A DNA stretch of 64,000 nucleotides from Bacillus glycinifermentans (GTDB lineage Bacteria; Bacillota; Bacilli; Bacillales; Bacillaceae), in the NCBI RefSeq assembly GCF_001042475.2, contig NZ_LECW02000012.1, forward strand, positions 1-64,000, read 5' to 3'. A program made the position numbers and the translations under genes. Under the pieces are notes generated by a model. That model was not told the DNA's origin and made no database searches. It saw nothing but the letters and a program-made list of their open reading frames with translations. The stretch's first letter is position 1, and each line of letters starts with the position of its first letter. This document shows positions 15,540 to 22,273 of this stretch, piece after piece.

Positions 15540-16532
15540 TCATCCGCATTTTTTCACACAAAATTGAAGAAACCTTTCACATAAATCAAAGATATCCTCT
15601 TTTCTCGCCAAAGCGTTGATCCATTCTTCCGGGATGCCGTTCATGCGATGATACATGCCTGCCATCGTTCCGGTTAAAAATGAGATTGTGTCTGCGTCCT
15701 CGCCCAAGTTGACAGCTGAGAGTACGGCCTCCGAATAATCATCATGATTGAGAAAGCACCACAGAGCCGCTTCCAAAGAGTGAACGACATAACCGTCAGA
15801 AAAGATGTCTTTTTTCTGAAGATCCGGCAGCTCGCGGCTGATGATTCTTCCATAGGCCTTAAATTCACCTTCGTATTCTGTTCCCGCCAAACGCTTTACA
15901 CACAAATCCACTGCTTTCTGGTAAGCTTCAAATGGTCAATCATCATGAAATAATCGGATTAAAAACTCTATATAAAAAATGCATCCGAGGGTTGAACGGA
16001 GATGGCGGTGCGTTATCACCGCCCAGCGTTCGACCTCAGTTTTCCTCTTTGAAAAATCAGGCTCGCTGCATAACGTAAAAGCCAACGGGGCGATTCGCAT
16101 CAATGCGCCGTTTCCGTTGTCAAACTCGGACTTTCCGCCGCATTCATCAATTGAAGCGCCCCTCTGAAAGCGCTCAATCGCCTCATCGGTCGCTCTCCCG
16201 ATATCAAACATGCGGCCGTAAGGCGTCCAATACCCTTCACGATAGGCTATAAACTTTTTCATCAACCCGATTTCATCTTGCCCCTCAATCAAATTCTCCA
16301 TCAAACACAGCGTTAGCGAAGTATCATCAGACCAGGTTCCAGGCGGCTGGTTGTAAGTCCCGAACCCGGTCATTCCTTTAATATTCAGCATGTTCCTGGC
16401 TTTAAATTCGACCGGCACTCCCAATGCGTCGCCGATGATTCCGCCGAGGATGGTTGGGAGGAGGCGGCTTTTATTTCTATAGAAAAAGTGATCATTATCG
16501 TTTAATTGATCTAGCATTATCTTCTTTTCCAT
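15540..16532 (-). pseudogene. ADP-ribosylglycohydrolase interrupted by an in-frame TGA
   Basis: This family (DraG/ARH type) removes ADP-ribose from proteins or nucleic acids using two magnesium ions. The frame is continuous for 330 codons except for one TGA at 15936-15938 (codon 199). Before it are GGIIGDALGVPVEFK and GTWSDDTSLTLCL with the first metal-binding Asp pair, and NGALMRIAPLAF. After it are FEAYQKAVD and LGEDADTISFLTGTMAG with the second metal-binding Asp motif. The shortened 198-residue product would lack half of the metal site and should be inactive unless the stop is read through. A single G-to-A change from TGG would explain it. A terminator at 16556-16597 separates it from kptA. 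Confidence 0.85.
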
Positions 16533-16555
16533 TTATCACACCAGCTTTTATCATA

Positions 16556-16597
16556 AAGGAAACGCATGGAGAACAAATTTCCATGCGTTTCTTTTTA
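16556..16597. terminator. Terminator between kptA and the ADP-ribosylglycohydrolase gene
   Basis: AAGGAAACGCATGGA pairs with TCCATGCGTTTCTTT. T residues lie on both sides, so it can end the leftward toxin-immunity-kptA transcript. Confidence 0.8.
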
Positions 16598-16648
16598 TTA
16601 TGTTGTATAGTAACCAACTTTATTTAAACTTTGATTATTACAATTTTT

Positions 16649-17212
16649 CTACAATTTGCTGATATATCGATTTGGAATTAAATCAGCTAACCACACCTTA
16701 TCATTCCCCTGATAAAATTTGAAGCCATTAAACCAGGCTTCCTTCGCGTTAATTTGAAGTAAGATTGGTTGATTATCGTGGCGTTTTCCTACTTGAAGTG
16801 CTGTTTCTGTATCCACAGATAAATGAACATATTGTCTTAACTTTGGCACTAGTCCGTACTCTTTTATTGAATTAAAATATCTTCTTGCAGTTCCATGAAA
16901 TAAAAACTCCGGAGGCTCTTTAACCTCTTTTACAATCTTATTTAATTTTGAATGGCCATATAAAGCCCTAATCTTACCTGAAATTATCTCATGTCTTTTC
17001 TTTTCAGATGATTTGATCATATATTCTAAATCTTTTTCCTCTATTTTTGCCCATTTAACATTTTCTCTTAAAGCATTTAATAATTGATCTGTATCTACCC
17101 AGCCGTTTTCATCAATTTCTAATTCATATTCCCATGGTGCATGCCTAAGCGCATAAGATACTTCTTTACTTAATTCTAAATAGTTGATAGAAAGCAACCC
17201 CCTATTAATCAC
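16649..17212 (-). CDS. kptA: RNA 2'-phosphotransferase KptA/Tpt1
   Basis: KptA/Tpt1 moves an internal RNA 2'-phosphate to NAD, giving ADP-ribose 1'',2''-cyclic phosphate; some relatives can also ADP-ribosylate 5'-phosphate ends. The family residues are present: LSKEVSYALRHAPWEY (Arg-His), GWVDTDQLL, KIRALYGHS (Arg), FLFHGTARRYF (His, Arg), VHLSVDTETALQVGKRH. Length is normal. The open frame begins with GTG at 17210-17212, overlapping the upstream gene by 8 bp. However, AGGGGG (17198-17203) points at an ATC at 17186-17188, which gives the N-terminus NYLELSKE that is usual for the family. Bacteria usually lack a known substrate for it. Its position right behind a toxin immunity gene, in the same AT-rich DNA, suggests a role tied to that cassette. 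Confidence 0.9.
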   Translation of the reverse strand: MINRGLLSINYLELSKEVSYALRHAPWEYELEIDENGWVDTDQLLNALRENVKWAKIEEKDLEYMIKSSEKKRHEIISGKIRALYGHSKLNKIVKEVKEPPEFLFHGTARRYFNSIKEYGLVPKLRQYVHLSVDTETALQVGKRHDNQPILLQINAKEAWFNGFKFYQGNDKVWLADLIPNRYISKL

Positions 17213-17567
17213 CTTTATTAAATTCTATCATTTCTTGAATAGCAGCCTCTAACCATTCCCAAAAATTCATATATTCTTTTCTTTGCTCATAACCTTCTGA
17301 AGCAAAATCATGGATTATCTGTACTTTTTCTCCTTTACCTACCTCAAAACAAGCTATATCATCATTATCATCTCTTCTAGCAAAAGGTATTAGTTTTCTA
17401 TTGGGATATCTCTCTTTAAGCCCCTCAAGTCTTCTTAATACCTGAGTTTCACTCATGATATACCATAAATCAAAGTCTACTAAATTTAATTCGATTATTT
17501 TTAAAAATGACTGGGGATACTCAAATCCCTCAATATTAATATTTTCTTCAGAAAACTGTATACTCAT
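17205..17567 (-). CDS. SUKH-like (SMI1/KNR4) protein, probable immunity protein
   Basis: A 120-residue acidic protein encoded 2 bp after the toxin stop codon. Its pattern YPQSFLKIIELNLVDFDLWYIM, RYPNRKLIPFARRDDNDDIACFEVG, VQIIHDFASEGYEQRKEYMNFWEWLEAAI resembles SMI1/KNR4 (SUKH) proteins, a large family of immunity proteins for polymorphic toxins. The place directly after the toxin tip is the standard immunity position. ATG at 17567 follows GGGGAAATAATA. AT-rich like the toxin tip and kptA. Function is inferred from position and family; direct binding to the toxin is not shown. Confidence 0.75.
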   Translation of the reverse strand: MSIQFSEENINIEGFEYPQSFLKIIELNLVDFDLWYIMSETQVLRRLEGLKERYPNRKLIPFARRDDNDDIACFEVGKGEKVQIIHDFASEGYEQRKEYMNFWEWLEAAIQEMIEFNKGD

Positions 17568-17569
17568 TA

Positions 17570-19168
17570 TTATTTCCCCACTCTTTCCATATTCTCAGAA
17601 CCTAAAGGATTATTATTTCTAAATGAAGCCTTTTGTTTTCCAATTCTTAATTCTATTGCCTCTTCCCATGTTTTTGGAACCCCTTTTTTTGTTGTAAATC
17701 TATCAATAAAATTTTCCGGAAGAGGTTCGTTTCCATCATGTATTTTTGCCTGAACTTTAATTCCTGCCTCTCTAGCAGCTACTACTCTTGTATTATCTAT
17801 TGTTGTGTATTTCCCATCACTCATTTTCACAACATCAATAGGTTCACCTTTCCATCCATTCACTTTCATACTTTCAATAATTTCTTCAGCACCGTTTACC
17901 GAATTTTGACTAAACCTAATTTCATGAGGATTGAGTGCAATAGTTTTGCTTGACTGATCGATACTATGTATACGGCTGCCAGTCTTCCCAGTCTCAATCC
18001 CAGTCTCAATCCGCTGAATCGACTCCTGTATCTTCGCTTTCGAAGCTTGATGAGCATCATTAACATGCCCGTAAAAATCAGTGCCTTTCCGTGCAAGGGT
18101 CCCACCGGCTCCTGCTTCCGATCCCCGGGCGATGTCGCTCAAGGCGTCTGCGCTTTTTGCGAATTGTTTTTTGATGGCGTAGCCTGCGTCGTTGAGTTTG
18201 TCCTGGGCTTTCAGGCTGTTGACCCGCATGCGGTTTGACCAGGTGTTCTTGCTTTCTTTAAGAGATTGTACCACATTTTTCGCTTTGCCTGCGGCTGCTA
18301 TTTCGCCGATTGTTGCTGTACTTTTGAAGGCTTTTCCGGCTAAACCGGCGGCCGGAAGCATGTCGAGTGCGCCGAACGCGCCTCTTTCAAAGCGTTCGCC
18401 AGTGTTTAGCTCGCGTTTCGTCATCCAGTCTTTTCCTGTGGCTGCGCTTGTGATTTGGGCTGTTCCGTATGCGCCTGCTGCGACAATGCCTGCCGGCGCG
18501 CAAAAGACGGTGAGGACGATTATGCCTCCGCCGATGATCAGATCCCGCCACAGTTCCTGACTCTTTTGGACGTCGCTGACCGATTCGTACTGAAAGCCGC
18601 GGGCGGAAAAGATCGCCTTCGAATAGTCTTCATAGTTTAAATCGATGTCGGGATTTTGTGCTTTAAACGCTTTATATTCTTCGCTCAGCACATGATCAAA
18701 CGCTGCTGAGTCTTTGAAAATATCATTTACGGTGATTTCTTCTTTATCTTGTTGGACGGCCGTCTTGTTCATGCCGTAGCCGACATAGGTCGTTTCTTTG
18801 GAGCCGATGCGGTTTTTCGTTTTGTAGTTGTGGATTGACATGCCTTCCATCTTGTCTGCAAAAGCGTCGAGCTTTTTGTAAAAAGGATTGTCGATATGGT
18901 CTTCTACTAAGCCGCCTGCTTTCAGGCAGAAATCAGACAGTTTCTGATAATCGCTAAACAGCTCATCGATTTTGCTTTTTTGGCTTGAATGGCTGAAGCT
19001 GATGCTGCCGTCGCTGTCTTTATCATTGATTTTTGATTCGATGTCTTCCAGGAGGTCGTTGAGCTGCAAAAGGCCCGATTTCGCTCCGCCCCCGTACTTT
19101 CCTCCCGTTAATGTATCAAGGCCGTCTTTCATGCCTTGCCAGTCTTCGGGACTGTATTTTACATCCAT
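17570..19168 (-). CDS. Type VII-secretion polymorphic toxin with ParB-like C-terminal domain
   Basis: A 532-residue modular protein. The first 150 or so residues are helical (SPEDWQGMKDGLDTL, KIDELFSDYQKLSDFCLKAGG), as in substrates of the type VII secretion system, though I see no classical LXG domain. Residues 210-300 hold a hydrophobic pre-toxin segment (GGGIIVLTVFCAPAGIVAAGAYG, GALDMLPAAGLAGKAFKS). From about 410 a ParB-like fold follows: IALNPHEIRFSQNSVNGAEEIIESM, GEPIDVVKMSDGKYTTIDNTRVVAAREAGIKV. ParB-like domains in polymorphic toxins are predicted nucleases or nucleotide-using enzymes. The DNA changes from about 58% G+C (18181-18240) to about 32% (17821-17880), marking a swapped tip. 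Upstream genes encode partners; the next gene downstream is the probable immunity protein. Confidence 0.82.
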   Translation of the reverse strand: MDVKYSPEDWQGMKDGLDTLTGGKYGGGAKSGLLQLNDLLEDIESKINDKDSDGSISFSHSSQKSKIDELFSDYQKLSDFCLKAGGLVEDHIDNPFYKKLDAFADKMEGMSIHNYKTKNRIGSKETTYVGYGMNKTAVQQDKEEITVNDIFKDSAAFDHVLSEEYKAFKAQNPDIDLNYEDYSKAIFSARGFQYESVSDVQKSQELWRDLIIGGGIIVLTVFCAPAGIVAAGAYGTAQITSAATGKDWMTKRELNTGERFERGAFGALDMLPAAGLAGKAFKSTATIGEIAAAGKAKNVVQSLKESKNTWSNRMRVNSLKAQDKLNDAGYAIKKQFAKSADALSDIARGSEAGAGGTLARKGTDFYGHVNDAHQASKAKIQESIQRIETGIETGKTGSRIHSIDQSSKTIALNPHEIRFSQNSVNGAEEIIESMKVNGWKGEPIDVVKMSDGKYTTIDNTRVVAAREAGIKVQAKIHDGNEPLPENFIDRFTTKKGVPKTWEEAIELRIGKQKASFRNNNPLGSENMERVGK

Positions 19169-19183
19169 CAGGTGAACACCTCT

Positions 19184-19507
19184 CTATTTCTGGATCGTGT
19201 AGAGTTTTTGGAGCTCTTTATCTGTTTCATACATTTTTTCCATCGCATAGTTGACAATTTGAGCGGCCATCGAATAATTATCAAACAGCTCCATCGTTTT
19301 TCCGAGTATCTCCGGATAGCTTTTAATCGTTTTCATGGCTTGTCCGGCTTTATAAAAATGGGTATCTGTGAGCTTTTTGATTTCGGGCTGAACCCCTTCC
19401 GCATAGAGGTCACAAATGGTTTGCAGTTTATTTGCAATGGTGATCATTTCTTCAAACTGAAGCTGGATGTTTGTACCTCCGCCTCCTGCTCCGCCTTCGG
19501 CATTCAT
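19184..19507 (-). CDS. Small helical protein, probable toxin secretion partner
   Basis: A 107-residue protein with a Gly-rich start (MNAEGGAGGGGTN) followed by long helices (IQLQFEEMITIANKLQTICDLY, KAGQAMKTIKSYPEILGKTMELFDNYSMAAQIVNYAMEKMYETDKELQKLY). Size and two-helix pattern resemble WXG100-like or LXG-associated partner proteins that deliver type VII toxins, but no clear WXG motif is present. It lies 15 bp before the toxin gene and its start overlaps the end of the gene upstream by 4 bp, so the genes are cotranscribed and probably coupled. Confidence 0.65.
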   Translation of the reverse strand: MNAEGGAGGGGTNIQLQFEEMITIANKLQTICDLYAEGVQPEIKKLTDTHFYKAGQAMKTIKSYPEILGKTMELFDNYSMAAQIVNYAMEKMYETDKELQKLYTIQK

Positions 19508-20211
19508 ATCATCGCCCTCCCTGCTCTGAAGTTAATGTGCAGCGCGTCATAAATCCGGTTGTTCATCATATAAAGGCTGACCCATTCATATCGGTCCTGC
19601 AGCGGATCGATGCAGATAAAGTCTTCGCCTTTTGTGAAGTATAAATTTGTCGTCTGAAATCCGGGGTTTGTCAAGCTTGGAACTGAAGCAAGGTTGAACG
19701 TTTCCACAGCGAGAACCTCTTTTTTATCCAAATCCATTTCCCGAACTTCCGCTTTTTCATCCGGATTCATCGGTTTTGTCAAGAAAGCGCGGTCTTTTTC
19801 ACTTGGGCTTCTCCTTAAAAATGACACGTTTGAAATGATCGACAAATAGACTTCCCGTTTTTCCAGATAGTCAAATGTGTATTCTTTGCCTTTGCTTATT
19901 TCAGTCAGGACGAGCACGCGCTCCTCATCCTCCGGAAGAAAGGCGCACAAAACATTATTAAAGCGGACGTATTCTTTGCTTTCTTGAAAGCGTTTCAGCA
20001 TTTCCGTTAAGAAATAAGCGGCACGCGTCAACTTGCCTTCTACTGTCAGGATTCCTTTTTTGATCAGGCTGTCTTTTGCTTCTGCTGCACAATCAGGCTC
20101 GATCAGAGCGAGCTGTTCACGCTCCGGAAGGCCGAAGATGTAGTTCACCCCGGCTGCTCCCGCCAGCACATAGAGCTCTGCCGCCGTCAGCGCATCTATT
20201 TTCATCTGCAT
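19504..20211 (-). CDS. Toxin-operon protein, possible type VII secretion chaperone
   Basis: A 235-residue soluble protein from the chosen ATG at 20209-20211, which follows GAGGGGG by 6 bases; the frame extends five codons further to an ATG at 20226 that overlaps the upstream stop. The sequence starts MQMKIDALTAAELYVLAGAAG, then GVNYIFGLPERE, and later YLEKREVYLSIISNVSFL. Proteins of this size and order in Bacillus toxin operons (DUF5081-like) resemble EspG-type chaperones that bind secreted partners; this assignment is from memory and position. No signal peptide or membrane segment is visible. Both flanking genes overlap or nearly touch it. Confidence 0.6.
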   Translation of the reverse strand: MQMKIDALTAAELYVLAGAAGVNYIFGLPEREQLALIEPDCAAEAKDSLIKKGILTVEGKLTRAAYFLTEMLKRFQESKEYVRFNNVLCAFLPEDEERVLVLTEISKGKEYTFDYLEKREVYLSIISNVSFLRRSPSEKDRAFLTKPMNPDEKAEVREMDLDKKEVLAVETFNLASVPSLTNPGFQTTNLYFTKGEDFICIDPLQDRYEWVSLYMMNNRIYDALHINFRAGRAMI

Positions 20212-20222
20212 GTCGTTCCCCC

Positions 20223-20579
20223 TCATAGATTTTGTATTTCTTTCACTTCGCTGAGCTTTGAAAAATCGCTGATGCTTTTCTCCAGCGCATCCAGTGCGGA
20301 GGTGTTTTCTTTCAATGCGTCTTTCATATCTGCATTCAAATCGATTATCAATTCAAGGTAGCTTAAAAATGCATCCCGGGTTTTCCCGCTCCATTTACCG
20401 CTTTCGATAAACACTTTTAACTCTTTCGCTTGACTTAGCGAGTCGCTGACATGCTTTTCGATTGCCTTTGCATGGGAAAGAGCCTTACTCGTTTCATTTA
20501 GTGAAATGTCAACAGTCTGTCCGCCTACTTTCGATTCAGCAGCGCTGTAGCCGTAATTGTAATAGCCATATCCGTCCAT
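20223..20579 (-). CDS. WXG100-like protein of the toxin operon
   Basis: A 118-residue helical protein. After a Tyr/Gly-rich start (MDGYGYYNYGYSAAES) come two helices around the turn FIESGKWSGKTRDAFLSYLELI, where KWSGK is a W-x-G motif as in ESAT-6/WXG100 proteins. WXG100 proteins are small substrates or co-secreted partners of the type VII system. The next gene starts within 12 bp of its stop. It is the second gene of the leftward operon that ends with kptA. Confidence 0.7.
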   Translation of the reverse strand: MDGYGYYNYGYSAAESKVGGQTVDISLNETSKALSHAKAIEKHVSDSLSQAKELKVFIESGKWSGKTRDAFLSYLELIIDLNADMKDALKENTSALDALEKSISDFSKLSEVKEIQNL

Positions 20580-20597
20580 GATTCGGCTGCCCCTCCT

Positions 20598-20960
20598 CTA
20601 TGCCTTTTTTTCTTCAGCTTCCGCTTTTGCCTTGTAATACTCCCATTTGCTTTTGGCCTTCGTCTTTGCCTGCTGAATATCGTCCAGCATGTCGTCAAAA
20701 TGTGTGATCAGCGTCTTTAGTTCGGCATCTTTTATATGACGCGTATCCTCGAATTCGTGAGAAGGAATTTTCATGTCCGGGAGATTGCTTGTTTTATAAG
20801 AATTCTTTGCCGATTTGACCTCCGATAGTTTTGATTTGACATCGCTTTCCTTATCAGATAAATAGTCATATAGATTTTTGTACTGATCGCGCTTCCGTTC
20901 ATACTCTGTATAAGAAATATGTAAAAAGTTACCTACTGAATCCCAAAATCCTTCGCTCAC
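20598..20960 (-). CDS. Coiled-coil protein, first gene of the toxin operon
   Basis: A 120-residue, highly charged helical protein (YEREKRD-like start: ISYTEYERKRDQYKNLYDYLSDKESDVKSKLSEV; C-terminus rich in Lys, Ala and Glu). It starts with GTG at 20958-20960 after AAAGGAG. Similar small coiled-coil proteins (DUF5082-like) lead LXG-type toxin operons in bacilli. Function is probably in secretion or folding of the toxin. The 20961-21222 region before it must hold the operon promoter, but I could not pick a convincing one; I see no gene there. Confidence 0.65.
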   Translation of the reverse strand: MSEGFWDSVGNFLHISYTEYERKRDQYKNLYDYLSDKESDVKSKLSEVKSAKNSYKTSNLPDMKIPSHEFEDTRHIKDAELKTLITHFDDMLDDIQQAKTKAKSKWEYYKAKAEAEEKKA

Positions 20961-21276
20961 ACACAGCGGCTCCTTTCCATTCTCCTAGTCAATACAAACT
21001 ATTTTCCTGTCGTGGATGAATTTGTAATAGGGCTAATATGTTAATGTTACAGGAAGGTCCCGGACGAATGAATAGGTGAAATGGATTGTTTTCCAGAGGA
21101 GAAACAGGAGATATGTAAGGCTTAAGTCTTATTAGAAAGAAAAAAGACCGGTATTTTTATCCTGCCTGTTTCGGCATTCCAGACACAAATCTTTAACATT
21201 TAAAACAGAGGATATCTTTCACATGGCGTTTAATAATTACAAATGTATCCAAATATTATTCGGAGGAGTGTGGAAA

Positions 21277-21750
21277 ATGAAGTTAAAACAAGCGGGCGTT
21301 TCCCTTCTGGCTGCTTCAGCACTTGCCCTTTCGATCGGCGGTGCTGCTTCAGCCGCGGAGCAGGCGCCTTCAAAACCGCTGCATGTGTCCGATATTAAAC
21401 TGATGGGAATCGAAACGGTCGGGGAGTGGAACAAATCGATTTCAACCACCGGCGGAGAAGTCATCTTAGACACGGTCCTTTACAAGTACAATACGGTCAT
21501 GTCGATCAGCGGCTATCAGGAGGCACAAGGGACGGCTGCAAGAGTCAGATACCAAATCCGCGAAAGAGTCAACAGCAGCGAAGTGGGTCCTGTTTTGGGC
21601 TATATTGACGTCACAAATGTGAACGGCTATTTTTCAAGAGAGTTTGCCACCAATATTTTAACGGCAGGCAAAACGTATGTGCTCCAGGCGGTCAATAACA
21701 CGTCCGCGCCTGTGTCTATAAAAGGCAATGCAGTAGTGTATTACGACTAA
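21277..21750 (+). CDS. Secreted protein of unknown function
   Basis: A 157-residue protein starting with ATG at 21277 after CGGAGGAGTG. It has a clear signal peptide (MKLKQAGVSLLAASALALSI, with cleavage likely after AASA-AEQ). The mature part of about 130 residues looks beta-rich, with alternating hydrophobic residues (GGEVILDTVLYKYNTVMSISGY, AARVRYQIRERV, GKTYVLQAVNNTSAPVSIKGNAVVYY), like a small beta-sandwich. No cysteines and no sorting signal are visible. I do not recognise a family. It is divergent from the toxin operon, with 300 bp between them. Confidence 0.75.
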   Translation: MKLKQAGVSLLAASALALSIGGAASAAEQAPSKPLHVSDIKLMGIETVGEWNKSISTTGGEVILDTVLYKYNTVMSISGYQEAQGTAARVRYQIRERVNSSEVGPVLGYIDVTNVNGYFSREFATNILTAGKTYVLQAVNNTSAPVSIKGNAVVYYD

Positions 21751-21859
21751 TCCGTTATCCGCGTGTTGCTTAAGCTGCTTCAGCATCCCCTTCTGGAGCA
21801 GCTCTTTTCAAAAAATTCGTGTATAATAAGCTGTATCATAGAAGCCAAGGAGATGACCC

Positions 21860-22066
21860 ATGAACGGTAAAAAAGGATGTATCAAATGCGGCAGTACAGA
21901 TGCAGGACAAAAAGAAATCGCAACGACCGGAACCGGCTTGTCTAAATTGTTTGATGTCCAGCATAACCGTTTTCTCGTCGTGTATTGCAAAAACTGCGGT
22001 TATTCGGAGCTATATAATAAAGAATCATCCAAAGCGGGAAACATCATCGACTTATTCTTTGGATGA
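21860..22066 (+). CDS. Zinc-ribbon protein
   Basis: A 68-residue protein with two Cys pairs, CIKCG near the N-terminus and YCKNCGY near residue 50, separated by about 40 residues. This is the arrangement of the predicted nucleic-acid-binding zinc-ribbon family (Zinc_ribbon_13 type). The ATG at 21860 follows AAGGAGATG by 5-6 bases. The next small gene begins 19 bp after its stop and probably shares its transcript. Specific function unknown. Confidence 0.75.
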   Translation: MNGKKGCIKCGSTDAGQKEIATTGTGLSKLFDVQHNRFLVVYCKNCGYSELYNKESSKAGNIIDLFFG

Positions 22067-22085
22067 TTAGAAAGGGTGAATCCGC

Positions 22086-22259
22086 ATGATGGAAAAGTAC
22101 GGCTTATTTATCGCTGTGTTCATTTTCGCTTTATGCGTCCATTCAAATATCATCGTGGAAAACCAGCTGCTTCAAACGGCCGTCAAAACGGTTTCTTTAG
22201 CTGTGATGGTCGCTGCGGGGATTGCAGCGTTTGCAAAAAGCCTGAAGCAGCCGTCATAA
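22086..22259 (+). CDS. Small two-helix membrane protein
   Basis: A 57-codon gene starts at ATG 22086 (a second ATG follows at once) after AAAGGGTG. The product has two hydrophobic segments, YGLFIAVFIFALCVHSN and TVSLAVMVAAGIAAFA, ending in KSLKQPS. It is too short for most gene callers, but start site, spacing and hydrophobicity all agree, and it follows the zinc-ribbon gene closely. Another frame running across 22076-22291 is only a shadow. Family not recognised. Confidence 0.6.
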   Translation: MMEKYGLFIAVFIFALCVHSNIIVENQLLQTAVKTVSLAVMVAAGIAAFAKSLKQPS

Positions 22260-22273
22260 GGCGGGAGATTCGC

